A stretch of 64,000 bases of DNA from Flavobacterium sp. UBA7665 (GTDB lineage Bacteria; Bacteroidota; Bacteroidia; Flavobacteriales; Flavobacteriaceae): positions 186,001 to 250,000 of the forward strand of contig DLHP01000004.1 of assembly GCA_002483285.1 (NCBI GenBank), read 5' to 3'. Below are positions 17,689 through 27,778 of this stretch, piece by piece. Under the pieces are notes generated by a model. That model worked only from the letters and a program-made list of their open reading frames with translations. It was not told the origin of the DNA and did no database searches. Numbering within the stretch: the first letter of the stretch is position 1; every line of letters begins with the position of its first letter. The position numbers were made by a program, and so were the translations under genes.

Positions 17689-17716
17689 AAGTACCGGGAC
17701 CGAAATCCCGGCACTT
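17689..17716 (-). promoter_or_regulatory. GC-rich hairpin between rpsJ and rplC (attenuator or processing site)
   Basis: On the minus-strand transcript, AAGTGCCGGGA (17706-17716) pairs with TCCCGGTACTT (17689-17699) around a 6-base loop, with one G-U pair. It is followed by CUUAUUUUGUC, a moderately U-rich stretch. The 25 bases before it belong to the rpsJ-rplC spacer. The strength fits a partial terminator that lowers expression of the S10 group relative to str genes, but an RNase site is equally possible. Confidence 0.55.
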
Positions 17717-17740
17717 TATTCATCCATAAAAGGAATATAC

Positions 17741-18046
17741 TTAGACTTTGATCTCTACTTCAACTCCGCTTGGCAACTCTAATTTCATTAGCGCGTCAAT
17801 CGTTTTTGAAGAAGATGAGTAGATGTCGATTAGTCTTTTGTAAGACATCACTTCAAACTGCTCACGTGCCTTTTTGTTTACGTGCGGTGAACGCAATACG
17901 GTAAACAATTTTTTGTGTGTTGGCAAAGGAATTGGGCCAGTTACAACCGCTCCAGTGCTTTTTACTGTTTTTACGATCTTCTCAGACGACTTGTCCACGA
18001 GCATGTGATCGTAAGATTTCAATTTTATTCTGATTTTTTGACTCAT
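17741..18046 (-). CDS. rpsJ: 30S ribosomal protein S10
   Basis: S10 (101 residues) sits in the 30S head and doubles as the NusE antitermination factor. It starts [18 protein letters not shown] and has [20 protein letters not shown] and [16 protein letters not shown]. It directly follows fusA (11-base gap), with no tuf between, so the str and S10 groups are joined. Confidence 0.97.
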   Translation of the reverse strand: MSQKIRIKLKSYDHMLVDKSSEKIVKTVKSTGAVVTGPIPLPTHKKLFTVLRSPHVNKKAREQFEVMSYKRLIDIYSSSSKTIDALMKLELPSGVEVEIKV

Positions 18047-18057
18047 CTTTTAAAGTA

Positions 18058-20214
18058 TTAAGCGGTTCCTTTTGCTTTTTTGATTACAGCTTCCGAAATG
18101 TTAGCTGGCGTTTCAGCGTAGTGTGAAAACTCCATGGTTGATGTTGCACGACCAGAAGACAAAGTCCTCAAAGTAGTTACATATCCGAACATCTCAGACA
18201 ATGGCACATCAGCTTTGATGGTTTTTGCACCATTCCTGTCGCCCATGTCATTCACCTGTCCGCGACGACGGTTGATATCACCTACGATATCTCCCATGTT
18301 TTCTTCTGGTGTAATCACTTCCATTTTCATGATTGGCTCCAAGATGATCGCTCCGGCAGCTTTCGCTACTTCTTTGTAACCCATTCTGGCTGCCAATTCA
18401 AACGAAAGTGCATCAGAATCCACAGGGTGGAAAGATCCGTCAGTTAGCGTTACCTTCAAGCTATCAACCTGGTATCCAGCTAATGGACCTGTTTTCATCG
18501 CTTCACGGAAACCTTTCTCAACAGAAGGAATGTATTCTTTAGGAACGTTACCACCTTTTACAGCGTTTACGAACTGCAATCCTACCGGTACTTTACCGTC
18601 TACTTCGTCAGCTGGCTCTAATGTAAATACGATATCACCGAATTTACCACGACCACCCGATTGTTTCTTGTAAGTTTCCCTGTGTGTTGCAGATCTTGTG
18701 AAAGCTTCTTTGTATTCAACCTGAGGCTCACCTTGGTTTACCTCTACTTTGAATTCACGTTTCATACGATCTACAAGGATGTCTAAGTGAAGCTCACCCA
18801 TACCTGAAATGATCGTTTGTCCTGAAGCTTCATCAGTTCTAACTGTAAATGTTGGATCTTCTTCGGCCAATTTAGCCAAAGCCATACCCATTTTATCAAC
18901 GTCTGCTTTGGTTTTAGGCTCAATCGCGATACCGATTACCGGCGCCGGGAATTTCATAGACTCAAGGATAATTGGGTGTTTTTCATCACACAAAGTATCT
19001 CCTGTTTTGATGTCTTTAAATCCAACAGCTGCACCAATGTCACCAGCCTCGATGTACTCGATTGGGTTTTGTTTGTTGGCGTGCATCTGGTAAATACGAG
19101 AAATCCTTTCTTTGTTTCCTGAACGCGTGTTCAATACGTAAGAACCTGCATCCAAACGTCCTGAATACGCACGGAAGAAAGCCAAACGACCTACGAATGG
19201 GTCTGTAGCAATCTTAAATGCCAAAGCAGCGAATGGCTCTTTAACATCTGGCTTACGCAAGATTTTAGTTTGGTCTTCCTCTAACAAATCAGCATCGTCT
19301 GGGTGAATCCCTTGAATACCTTCTTTGTCCATTGGAGAAGGCAAATATTTACAAACGGCATCCAACATGAACTGAACCCCTTTGTTTTTGAAAGAAGAAC
19401 CAGCAATCATAGGAATGATCGCCATGTCAATGGTAGCAGCTCTTAAGGCTGTGTTGATTTCTTCCTCTGTAATAGAATCCGGATCTTCCATGTACTTGTC
19501 TAGCAAGTTTTCATCGTAATCGGCAACCGCCTCGATAAGGATGTCACGGTATTCTTTTACTTCGGCAACCATATCCGCAGGGATTGGCACGATATCGAAA
19601 GTAGCGCCTTGGGTTTCATCATGCCATACAATAGCTTGATTTTTCACCAAATCCACTACACCTTTAAAGTCGATTTCATCACCGATTGGCAAAGTGATTG
19701 CCACAGCGTTTGATTTCAACATATCGCGAACCTGTTGGCAAACTCCTAAGAAGTTAGAACCCTGACGGTCCATTTTATTGACGAATCCCATACGTGGTAC
19801 ACGGTACTGATCGGCAAGTCTCCAGTTGGTTTCTGATTGCGGCTCAACACCATCAACAGCAGAAAACAAGAAAACCAATCCGTCAAGTACACGAAGCGAA
19901 CGGTTTACCTCTACGGTAAAATCCACGTGTCCGGGAGTATCGATAATATTAAAGTGATAAGGGATAGACTCAGGTAAAACTTTACCTTGTTCTGTTGGGA
20001 AATTCCACTCACAGGTCGTTGCAGCAGAAGTAATCGTGATACCACGCTCTTGCTCCTGCGCCATCCAGTCCATCGTTGCAGCACCATCGTGCACCTCACC
20101 GATTTTGTGTGATTTACCAGTATAAAAAAGGATACGCTCTGTTGTTGTCGTTTTACCGGCATCAATGTGAGCAGCGATTCCAATGTTTCTTGTGTATTTT
20201 AAATCTCTTGCCAT
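18058..20214 (-). CDS. fusA: Translation elongation factor G
   Basis: EF-G (718 residues) is the GTPase that drives ribosomal translocation. The G domain shows G1 [13 protein letters not shown] (residues 14-26), switch [17 protein letters not shown], and [10 protein letters not shown]. Domains II-V follow, with domain IV marked by [10 protein letters not shown] and the C-terminal region by [13 protein letters not shown]. Length is normal for a single-copy EF-G. It lies 6 bases after rpsG. Confidence 0.98.
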   Translation of the reverse strand: MARDLKYTRNIGIAAHIDAGKTTTTERILFYTGKSHKIGEVHDGAATMDWMAQEQERGITITSAATTCEWNFPTEQGKVLPESIPYHFNIIDTPGHVDFTVEVNRSLRVLDGLVFLFSAVDGVEPQSETNWRLADQYRVPRMGFVNKMDRQGSNFLGVCQQVRDMLKSNAVAITLPIGDEIDFKGVVDLVKNQAIVWHDETQGATFDIVPIPADMVAEVKEYRDILIEAVADYDENLLDKYMEDPDSITEEEINTALRAATIDMAIIPMIAGSSFKNKGVQFMLDAVCKYLPSPMDKEGIQGIHPDDADLLEEDQTKILRKPDVKEPFAALAFKIATDPFVGRLAFFRAYSGRLDAGSYVLNTRSGNKERISRIYQMHANKQNPIEYIEAGDIGAAVGFKDIKTGDTLCDEKHPIILESMKFPAPVIGIAIEPKTKADVDKMGMALAKLAEEDPTFTVRTDEASGQTIISGMGELHLDILVDRMKREFKVEVNQGEPQVEYKEAFTRSATHRETYKKQSGGRGKFGDIVFTLEPADEVDGKVPVGLQFVNAVKGGNVPKEYIPSVEKGFREAMKTGPLAGYQVDSLKVTLTDGSFHPVDSDALSFELAARMGYKEVAKAAGAIILEPIMKMEVITPEENMGDIVGDINRRRGQVNDMGDRNGAKTIKADVPLSEMFGYVTTLRTLSSGRATSTMEFSHYAETPANISEAVIKKAKGTA

Positions 20215-20220
20215 TTCTGA

Positions 20221-20697
20221 TTAAAATCTAAAGTGAGAGAATGCTTTGTTTGCTTCGGCCATTTTGTGAGTATCCATTCTCTTTTTAACGGCAGCACCTT
20301 CTTCTTTAGCAGCAGCTAAAACTTCAGAAGCCAGTTTTTGAGCCATAGATTTCTCATTTCTGCGACGTGCGTAAAGGATCATCCATTTCATTGCCATGGA
20401 GATTTTACGGTCTGGACGAATTTGCATTGGGATTTGGAAGGTAGCTCCACCTACACGACGGCTACGTACTTCTACGTGTGGCATCACATTGGTTAAAGCG
20501 TCTTTCCAGATTTCAAGTGCCGATTTTTCAGCATCTTGTTTCTTAGCTTCTACGATGTCGATTGCATCATAGAACACTTTGAAAGCAGTTGATTTTTTAC
20601 CGTCCCACATTAAGTTGTTCACAAAACGCGTTACCAATTGGTCATTAAACCTTGGATCTGGTAAAAGAGGTCTTTTTTTGGCCTGTCTTTTTCTCAT
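20221..20697 (-). CDS. rpsG: 30S ribosomal protein S7
   Basis: S7 (158 residues) nucleates assembly of the 30S head and lies at the E site. It starts [19 protein letters not shown] and has the signature [20 protein letters not shown] and the C-terminal [20 protein letters not shown]. Length is normal. It is the second gene of the str group. Confidence 0.97.
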   Translation of the reverse strand: MRKRQAKKRPLLPDPRFNDQLVTRFVNNLMWDGKKSTAFKVFYDAIDIVEAKKQDAEKSALEIWKDALTNVMPHVEVRSRRVGGATFQIPMQIRPDRKISMAMKWMILYARRRNEKSMAQKLASEVLAAAKEEGAAVKKRMDTHKMAEANKAFSHFRF

Positions 20698-20720
20698 GTC
20701 TTTTTCTTAAAAGTTTTTAA

Positions 20721-21104
20721 TTACTTTTTCGCTTCTTTAGGGCGTTTTGCTCCGTACTTAGATCTTCTCTGCGTTCTTCCTGCTACACCTGATGTATCAA
20801 GCGCACCACGAACGATGTGATACCTAACTCCCGGCAAATCTTTTACCCTTCCACCCCTAACTAATACTATCGAGTGCTCTTGGAGGTTGTGTCCTTCTCC
20901 TGGGATGTAAGCGTTCACTTCATTACCGTTAGTCAAACGTACACGCGCTACTTTACGCATCGCTGAGTTTGGCTTTTTAGGTGTAGTAGTGTAAACACGC
21001 GTACAAACGCCACGTCTTTGAGGACATGAATCCAAAGCTACCGATTTACTCTTCTTAGTTATCTGGGTTCTTCCAGTTCTTACTAATTGTTGAATTGTTG
21101 GCAT
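20721..21104 (-). CDS. rpsL: 30S ribosomal protein S12
   Basis: S12 (127 residues) controls decoding accuracy. It begins [12 protein letters not shown] and shows [18 protein letters not shown] and [18 protein letters not shown]. The lysines in TPKKPNS and GRVKDLPG, where substitutions give streptomycin resistance in other bacteria, are present, so no such allele is seen. It is the first gene of the long ribosomal block and has a clear promoter upstream. Confidence 0.97.
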
Positions 21105-21138
21105 AATGAATACTAAAAATATATTACGTTATAAAATT

Positions 21139-21154
21139 CCCGCTTTTTACGGGG
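21139..21154 (-). promoter_or_regulatory. Short hairpin in the rpsL leader
   Basis: On the minus-strand transcript CCCCG and GCGGG around a UAAAAA-type loop form a 4-5 bp stem immediately after the predicted transcription start. The rest of the roughly 48-base leader is AU-rich. It may stabilise or tune the ribosomal mRNA; function is not shown. Confidence 0.4.
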
Positions 21155-21157
21155 TTG

Positions 21158-21187
21158 CAAATGTAATAATAATTTTTAATGAAACAA
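21158..21187 (-). promoter_or_regulatory. rpsL (str-S10-spc-alpha) promoter, TTG-N19-TACATTTG
   Basis: TTG at 21185-21187 and TACATTTG at 21158-21165 on the minus strand are 19 bases apart, a full match to the Bacteroidota consensus. It is probably the main promoter for all genes from rpsL to rplQ, since no other consensus promoter was seen inside the block. Confidence 0.8.
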
Positions 21188-21335
21188 ATCCTCTGTTCAT
21201 TAATTTTTCCACTAAGTAAATATTTGTGTTTTAGCAGGATAGGTTTTTCCTGAAAACGTCAAAATTACTGCGTCGCAAACGCCTACTCCGATAGATTTCT
21301 GCAACAAATTATTTTGAATATGAAACTGCCGTTTT

Positions 21336-23033
21336 TTGCGTTACTTTATCAAAATTTCAAACTGCTTGAAAAAGATTGCTTTTTTCCTGGTCTTATTTTT
21401 GGCGGCACCATCAGTCGGCGCGCAAAACCTGTATCTAAAAATTTACGGGAAAACCGATCTTGAAACCAAGACCATCGATTCTATCGGTTACGCAAACAAA
21501 CACCCCAACGCAAAAGCACTCGTAGGAGAAGCAAATTTATTTTCTGAAAAATTGGCTAAATCCGGTTATCTGGAATATCAAATAGAAAGCAATCAAAAAA
21601 CCAACGACTCCACTTTTGCCTTTTATTGCAGTTTGGGCAGCAAAACCCAGTGGGCTAACCTATATATAAGTAAAGGTTCACCTCTTGAAACATTAGGCGT
21701 TTTTGAAAAAGCACAAGACACCCTTAAAATTCGATACACCGAAATCGAGTCGTTCCTGAACCAAACCTTAGCAAAACTGGAAAAAAAAGGATTCGCGCTC
21801 GCCAAACTGCAACTCATCGACCTCGAAAAAAAAGACCGAAAAATTCAGGCCGAGCTACAACTCATACTAGAAAAACAACGAACAGTCAACGACATAGTCG
21901 TAAACGGTTACGCCAAATTCCCCGAAGGACACAAACACAACGTCAAACGCATGTACCGCAACAAGGTTTTCAACCAGGAAAACTTAAAAAAACTACATGC
22001 TGACTTTGAAAAATTCCGATTCGTCAAGCAGACGAAATATCCCGAAATCCTGTTCTCCCGTGACTCGACTAAAATCTACGTCTATCTTGAAAAAGTCAAG
22101 GCAAACAGCTTTGACGGATTTGTAGGTTTTACCACCGACGACCGAAAAAAGGTTATCCTGAGCGGATACGTCGATTTGACCCTGAACAACATCCTCAATA
22201 CCGGTGAAACCTTTGCTTTGTATTGGAAAAGCGACGGCAAAAACCAAAAGACATTCAACGCCGCAATCGAATTGCCTTATGTTTTTAAAAGCCCTTTCGG
22301 ACTCAAGGGCGAGCTTAATATTTTCAAGCAAGACAGTACGTTTCAGAACACCAAAACCGCAATTGGCTTGGGTTATTTTTTCAACTACAACACACGGGTT
22401 TATTTGGGGTATCAGTCTACAGAGTCGAGTGACATCCAGAATCTGAACTCGGCCAGCATCAGCGACTTTAAAAACGCATTCTTCACAACCGATTTTGAAT
22501 ACACTGGTTACAAACCCGACGATTTTCTTTTCCCCGAAAAAACAAAAATCTTACTTAAGACAGGTATTGGATCCAGAAATTCTAAACAGAAAAAAAACGA
22601 TCAGTTTTTCATCCTTGCCGATTTGAAGCACAATTTTTATTTAAACGACAAGAACAGCATCAATCTCAAAAGCCAGAATTACTACCTGGGTAGCGACAAG
22701 TACATCATCAATGAACTTTACCGTTTTGGCGGAATCAACTCAATGCGCGGTTTCAACGAAAACAGCCTACAAGCAAGTTTGTTTACGTCAATATTGACCG
22801 AATACCGTTATGTTTTATCGCCCGGAATTTACACGCATTCTATTATTGATTACGGCTACTACCAAGACAAAAGTACCGACCGAAGCGACAGTATTTTTGG
22901 TTTTGGATTTGGTTTTGGCTTACTCACTAAAAATGGACTTTTCAACATTGTCTATGCCAATGGCAACACCAAAGACCAAGCTGTAAAACTCTCAAATTCA
23001 ATAGTTCATATCAGTTTCAAGGCAAACTTTTAA
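21336..23033 (+). CDS. Omp85/TamA-like outer-membrane beta-barrel protein
   Basis: The 565-residue product has a hydrophobic signal segment (KKIAFFLVLFLAAPSVGAQ), a periplasmic part with a POTRA-like stretch near residue 190 (TVNDIVVNGYAKF), and a long C-terminal region of alternating polar and hydrophobic strands. It ends in Phe (ISFKANF), as outer-membrane barrels do. Similar to BamA/TamA or two-partner transporters; its cargo is unknown. The only in-frame start after the upstream stop is TTG at 21336. An ATG at 21320 is out of frame by one base across a run of six T residues, so an indel or an unusual start is possible. It is divergent from rpsL. Confidence 0.8.
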   Translation: MRYFIKISNCLKKIAFFLVLFLAAPSVGAQNLYLKIYGKTDLETKTIDSIGYANKHPNAKALVGEANLFSEKLAKSGYLEYQIESNQKTNDSTFAFYCSLGSKTQWANLYISKGSPLETLGVFEKAQDTLKIRYTEIESFLNQTLAKLEKKGFALAKLQLIDLEKKDRKIQAELQLILEKQRTVNDIVVNGYAKFPEGHKHNVKRMYRNKVFNQENLKKLHADFEKFRFVKQTKYPEILFSRDSTKIYVYLEKVKANSFDGFVGFTTDDRKKVILSGYVDLTLNNILNTGETFALYWKSDGKNQKTFNAAIELPYVFKSPFGLKGELNIFKQDSTFQNTKTAIGLGYFFNYNTRVYLGYQSTESSDIQNLNSASISDFKNAFFTTDFEYTGYKPDDFLFPEKTKILLKTGIGSRNSKQKKNDQFFILADLKHNFYLNDKNSINLKSQNYYLGSDKYIINELYRFGGINSMRGFNENSLQASLFTSILTEYRYVLSPGIYTHSIIDYGYYQDKSTDRSDSIFGFGFGFGLLTKNGLFNIVYANGNTKDQAVKLSNSIVHISFKANF

Positions 23034-23130
23034 TATTTTTTTAAAAAAAGTGAAGAAAAAACGCCCTTGAGATTAGGAAACTTAACAATAAATTAGGATT
23101 TTTGTAGGAACTAATTCAAAATAATTTAAA

Positions 23131-26100
23131 ATGAAACTAAAGTTTAATGGATTCTTAGCGCTTCTTCTAGTGCTAATAGCGCAAGTCACGTTTGCGCAGG
23201 ACATTGCTGTAACTGGTACGGTTACCGACCAAGCCGGGTTACCGATTCCTGGCGTAAATGTCCTAGTTAAAGGAACATCAAACGGAACACAAACCGATTT
23301 TGATGGAAATTTTAAAATCACTGCCAGCCAGGGACAAGTTTTAGTATTTAGCTTTCTTGGGATGAAAACCATGCAGATGCCTGCATCGGCGAACATGAAA
23401 GTAAAAATGACTGACGACTCTGTGCAACTGGAAGGTGTAGTCGTTACCGCTTTAGGTATCAAAAGACAAAAAAGAGAATTGGGGTATGCTACCGCCACAG
23501 TAAGTTCAAAGGACCTTACAGAGGTAACCAACACCAATGCTTTTGAGTCGCTTTCAGGAAAAGTAGCGGGTGTCGATATCACGACGCCAGCGCAAGTGGG
23601 TTCTTCAGCCAAAGTAATCATCAGGGGATTCAGTTCTTTCGGAACGAACAGCCCTTTGTATGTTGTTGACGGTACGCCAATTAACAACAGTACAGGTAGC
23701 GCCACCGGAAACACAAGAAGTTTCGACGCCGGAAACGGGGTTAGTGATATTGATCCTAACAACATTGAAAGCATGACCATTCTTAAAGGTGCGGCGGCTT
23801 CGGCATTGTATGGCTCGAGAGCAGGTCAGGGTGTGATCATCATTACTACAAAAAGTGCAAAAAACAAACAAAAAATTTCAGTTGAGTTGAGCAACTCTGC
23901 CGAATTTTCTGAAATTTCAAGAGTACCACATTTGCAAAATCAATTTGGACAAGGTTGGGCAGGTGCATCCAATTCAAACTGGGCAGGTTCTCCAAATACA
24001 GCGAGTAACGAGAATGGATCCTGGGGCCCTGCTTTCAACGGCGAAATCCGTCCATGGGGTACCATTATTGACAACGCACAGCAAATCAAGCCATATGTAG
24101 CGCTTGAAGACAACGTAAAAGAGTTCTACGAAACAGGAATGACTTATACCAATGGTGTAAGGGTTTTTGGAGGAGGAGACAACTCTAATTTCTCTTTGAA
24201 TTTTACCGATGTAAATTCTGACGGTATCATCCCGACAACTGCAGATTCTTATAACAGAAAAACTTTGGGTATCAACGCCGGTATGAGTTCTGAAAAACTG
24301 AGTGTTAAAACTTCTATCAATTACGTTAGGAAACAACAAAACGCGGTAAACACAGGACAAGGTAACGATGCAGGTGAAGGAAACACTTTGATTCAGGAAA
24401 TGTTGCAAATCCCAAGGGACATCAGCGTACTTGACCTCAAAGATTACACAAATAATCCGTACAATACGCCAAGTAACTATTTTACCCCTTATGCTTCAAA
24501 CCCTTGGTTCGTCGTGGGTGAAAACAAAACAATAATTGACGGAAATCGTCTTTACGGTAATGTCAACCTAAACTACGCTTTCAATAAGAAATTCTCTTTA
24601 AGCTATCAGGCTGGTGGGGATTACAGAAATGAAAAAATCAAGTCTTACGGGGCTGTGGTCAACTACGTAGACGGTTCACCTCAAGCTTTGGGTGGCGCAA
24701 ACGGCGTTGTTGGTGGTGTAACTGAAAGATCAAACGAATATGTAGAGTTTGATACCAACTTAATGTTAAATTTCAACACTGCTATTGGCGAGAGCTTTAA
24801 TGTTAATGCTTTGGTAGGTTTCAACAGCAACGAAAGAAAAATTTCTCAGTTGCAGTCTGCCATTACCAACCTGGACATTCCTAATTTCTATGAATTGTCT
24901 AACTCATCAATTAAGCCAACCGTACTTCAAAATGACTCTATGAGAAGAAGTTTTGGTGTTTTCGGATCGTTGGAAACTTCATTCAAAAACAGAATCTTCC
25001 TTACTTTGACAGGTCGTAACGACTGGACTTCAACTTTACCACAGGATGCAAATTCTTACTTCTACCCTTCTGTAAGTTTGGCGGGTATCGTATTAGACAC
25101 AAACGACTACTTCTTAAAATTACGTGGAGGTTATGCTTCGCTAGCTAATGACACCGCTCCTTACCAAACGAACTCTGCATTAACTCAAGGAAGTGCGTTC
25201 TTAGGATTTGGTAATATCATTCTTCCTGTTGGAGGTGTTAACGGTTACGAATTTGCCGCAAACTTAGGTAACGGACAATTAAAACCAGAGAGAGTAAAAG
25301 AATTGGAACTTGGTGCTGAGGCCAATTTATTCAACAAAAGGGTGAATCTTGACGTTTCGGTTTACGACAAAAAATCAACTGATCTTTTGTTCCAAAGACC
25401 GGTGGCAACTTCTACAGGTTTCCAAACACAAACCGGCAACCTAATCGACCTTCAAAACAGAGGTATCGAATTAGTGGCCAACATCATTCCTGTAAAAACA
25501 ACCAATTTCACTTGGGACTTTAGTTACACCTTTACTAAAAACGAATCAGAAGTTACCAATATTGATGGTGGTTTAGACAAAGTACAATTGGCTGCCAACT
25601 ATGGTGTAAGCTGGAATGCAGTAAAAGGACAACCGCTTGGGGAGTTCCAGTCATTTGTTCCAAAAACCAATGCCGCCGGACAGTTTATTGTTGACCCAAA
25701 CACCGGGTTCTACAAACCAACTGATGATGAGCAAACCGTAGGAAATTCACAAAGAGATTTCGTAATGGGTCTTAAAAACAAAGTTTCTTACAAAAACTTG
25801 TCACTTACTTTTGGTATCGACTGGAAACAAGGCGGAGAAATGTACTCTTACACTAAGAGATTATCACACTTCGTAGGTAATGGTATAGAAACTACTTACA
25901 ACAACAGGAACACATTCATTATCCCTAACTCAGTTGTAGAAGTGGTAGACGGTAGCGGAAACGTAACCGGATATGAGGAAAATACCACTGCTGTCGGATT
26001 CGCATCTGTAACAGATTATTGGAACCCATCCAACAACCCTGCTATCGAGCCAGGACACGTTATCGACAAGACTTTTGTTAGATTGAGAGATGTGGCTTTA

Positions 26101-26319
26101 ACATACACATTCCCTTCTGAAACCATTAAAAGATTAGGATTGGTTAATGCTTCTTTCACACTATATGGTAAGAACTTAGCATTGTGGACTCCAGATGAGA
26201 ACCCATATATTGACCCAGAATTGTCAACATTTGGTTCAGACTTGAATAGTGAAGTTGGAGAGTTTGGTTCAAACCCTGCACAAAGATCTTATGGTGCAAG
26301 CCTTAAATTAACATTCTAA
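23131..26319 (+). CDS. SusC/RagA-family TonB-dependent outer-membrane transporter
   Basis: The 1062-residue protein has a signal peptide (residues 1-22, ending TFAQ). A carboxypeptidase-regulatory-like domain follows (about 23-95: VTGTVTDQAGLPIPGVNV), then the plug (about 100-220, with LSGKVAGVDIT and YVVDGTPINN), then a 22-strand-type barrel ending SLKLTF. Such proteins import oligomers with a SusD lid using TonB energy. It is first of a four-gene operon with a SusD homologue 10 bases downstream and two lipoproteins. No glycoside hydrolase is nearby, and the operon composition points to peptides rather than glycans. No exact -7 box was found upstream. Confidence 0.95.
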   Translation: MKLKFNGFLALLLVLIAQVTFAQDIAVTGTVTDQAGLPIPGVNVLVKGTSNGTQTDFDGNFKITASQGQVLVFSFLGMKTMQMPASANMKVKMTDDSVQLEGVVVTALGIKRQKRELGYATATVSSKDLTEVTNTNAFESLSGKVAGVDITTPAQVGSSAKVIIRGFSSFGTNSPLYVVDGTPINNSTGSATGNTRSFDAGNGVSDIDPNNIESMTILKGAAASALYGSRAGQGVIIITTKSAKNKQKISVELSNSAEFSEISRVPHLQNQFGQGWAGASNSNWAGSPNTASNENGSWGPAFNGEIRPWGTIIDNAQQIKPYVALEDNVKEFYETGMTYTNGVRVFGGGDNSNFSLNFTDVNSDGIIPTTADSYNRKTLGINAGMSSEKLSVKTSINYVRKQQNAVNTGQGNDAGEGNTLIQEMLQIPRDISVLDLKDYTNNPYNTPSNYFTPYASNPWFVVGENKTIIDGNRLYGNVNLNYAFNKKFSLSYQAGGDYRNEKIKSYGAVVNYVDGSPQALGGANGVVGGVTERSNEYVEFDTNLMLNFNTAIGESFNVNALVGFNSNERKISQLQSAITNLDIPNFYELSNSSIKPTVLQNDSMRRSFGVFGSLETSFKNRIFLTLTGRNDWTSTLPQDANSYFYPSVSLAGIVLDTNDYFLKLRGGYASLANDTAPYQTNSALTQGSAFLGFGNIILPVGGVNGYEFAANLGNGQLKPERVKELELGAEANLFNKRVNLDVSVYDKKSTDLLFQRPVATSTGFQTQTGNLIDLQNRGIELVANIIPVKTTNFTWDFSYTFTKNESEVTNIDGGLDKVQLAANYGVSWNAVKGQPLGEFQSFVPKTNAAGQFIVDPNTGFYKPTDDEQTVGNSQRDFVMGLKNKVSYKNLSLTFGIDWKQGGEMYSYTKRLSHFVGNGIETTYNNRNTFIIPNSVVEVVDGSGNVTGYEENTTAVGFASVTDYWNPSNNPAIEPGHVIDKTFVRLRDVALTYTFPSETIKRLGLVNASFTLYGKNLALWTPDENPYIDPELSTFGSDLNSEVGEFGSNPAQRSYGASLKLTF

Positions 26320-26329
26320 AAAAACAACA

Positions 26330-27772
26330 ATGAAAAAGTTTATAATAAGTATTATCGTTTTATCAACTGCACTTACGAGCTGCAGCACTGATTTAGACAT
26401 CAACAGAGACCCGGATTTACTTGACCCGGACAAAGCGCCATTGTCGGCACAGCTTCCTGCAGGTATTGCCGGACTGGCCGGTTCCGAAGGAGCGTCTTAT
26501 GCGATCATCGGTGGTTTTTGGTCACAATATTGGACACAAAGTAACGCTGCCAACCAATACAAAGACATAGACAACTACGCAGTGGGTACTTCTGACTACA
26601 ACTATGCTTGGGACGGAATGTACGATGCGTTGGGCGATATCAGAAACGTGAAGAAAAGAGCTTTGGCTGAAGGCAACTGGAACTATTACCTAATTGCTAC
26701 TGTACTTGAAGTTCAAGGTTCACAAGTGCTTACCGATTTTTACGGAAGCGTACCTTACACAGAAGCTAACAACCAAGAGCTTCTAAACCCTGCTTTCGAC
26801 TCGGGCGAACAAATCTATGATCGCATGATTTTAGATTTGAACGATGCCTTGTCAAGAGACCTTTCAACTTCTGCCGGAAGTTTGCCTGGTGCCGATGATT
26901 TCATCTTTGGAGGTGACATGGACAATTGGACAAAATTTGCCAATACCATGAAGCTAAAAATCTACATGAGACAAACCAACAGTTCAAGGTCAGCAATCGC
27001 TGACGCCGGTATTGTTGCTTTGATGACTTCGGGCGTTGATTTCCTTGATACTGATGCAGCGATGACCCAGTTTACCGACGCTATCAACCAAAGTAATCCA
27101 CTGTTCGAATACAACAACAGAAGGTTGAACGTTGCTACTAACCTTAGGATGAGTACTACAATGGCTTCTTTCTTCGCAGACAATGCGGATTCGAGAAGAG
27201 GTGCTTACTATGGTGCAGGAAATGCTTTGAACCAAGGAGACTACGCCAACCCAGTTGGTTCTGGTACAATCGCCATTGTAACTTTATCTGCTACTACTCC
27301 TGTTTTCTTCATGAGCGAAGAAGAAAGCTTGTTCTTACAAGCTGAAGCTCTAGAAAGATATGGTCTAGGAAGCGGTAAAGCATTGTATGATGCTGCAGTA
27401 GCTGCAAACTTTAGCAGATATGGATTGAGTGGCGCTTCTTACGTTGCCGCTGGTGGTGCATACGAGTACCCTTCAGCAGGCACTTTCGCTCAAAAGTTAG
27501 AAGCGATCATCACACAAAAATGGGTGGCTAGCTTCCCAGGAAACGGTTTCGAAGCTTTCTTTGAAAGCAACCGTACCGGGTACCCAACTAAATCTTCTGT
27601 CCCTCAATCTGACGCCGGATACATTCCTGGTCAATTGGCTTACTCTGTTAACGGCTCTACTGGAGGTTTATTTCCAAGAAGATTCGCTTATCCGCTTACT
27701 GAAAGAAACGCAAACACTAGTGCGCCAAACTTAATTCCAATAACAACACCGGTTTGGTGGGATAATAATTAA
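26330..27772 (+). CDS. SusD/RagB-family surface lipoprotein
   Basis: The 480-residue protein has a lipoprotein signal with lipobox LTSCS (Cys near residue 18) and the SusD-like_2 type body, rich in helices and aromatic residues (QYWTQSNAANQYKDIDNY near the N-terminus, ESLFLQAEALERYG typical of the TPR-like core). It forms the hinged lid on the SusC transporter and binds substrate at the cell surface. It lies 10 bases after susC and 6 bases before the next lipoprotein. Confidence 0.95.
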   Translation: MKKFIISIIVLSTALTSCSTDLDINRDPDLLDPDKAPLSAQLPAGIAGLAGSEGASYAIIGGFWSQYWTQSNAANQYKDIDNYAVGTSDYNYAWDGMYDALGDIRNVKKRALAEGNWNYYLIATVLEVQGSQVLTDFYGSVPYTEANNQELLNPAFDSGEQIYDRMILDLNDALSRDLSTSAGSLPGADDFIFGGDMDNWTKFANTMKLKIYMRQTNSSRSAIADAGIVALMTSGVDFLDTDAAMTQFTDAINQSNPLFEYNNRRLNVATNLRMSTTMASFFADNADSRRGAYYGAGNALNQGDYANPVGSGTIAIVTLSATTPVFFMSEEESLFLQAEALERYGLGSGKALYDAAVAANFSRYGLSGASYVAAGGAYEYPSAGTFAQKLEAIITQKWVASFPGNGFEAFFESNRTGYPTKSSVPQSDAGYIPGQLAYSVNGSTGGLFPRRFAYPLTERNANTSAPNLIPITTPVWWDNN

Positions 27773-27778
27773 AAAACT

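Noticed and set aside
23034..23130. Promoter for susC
   Set aside because: TAGGATTTTTG near 23095-23105 resembles the -7 box but does not match TAnnTTTG, and spacing to TTG is wrong.
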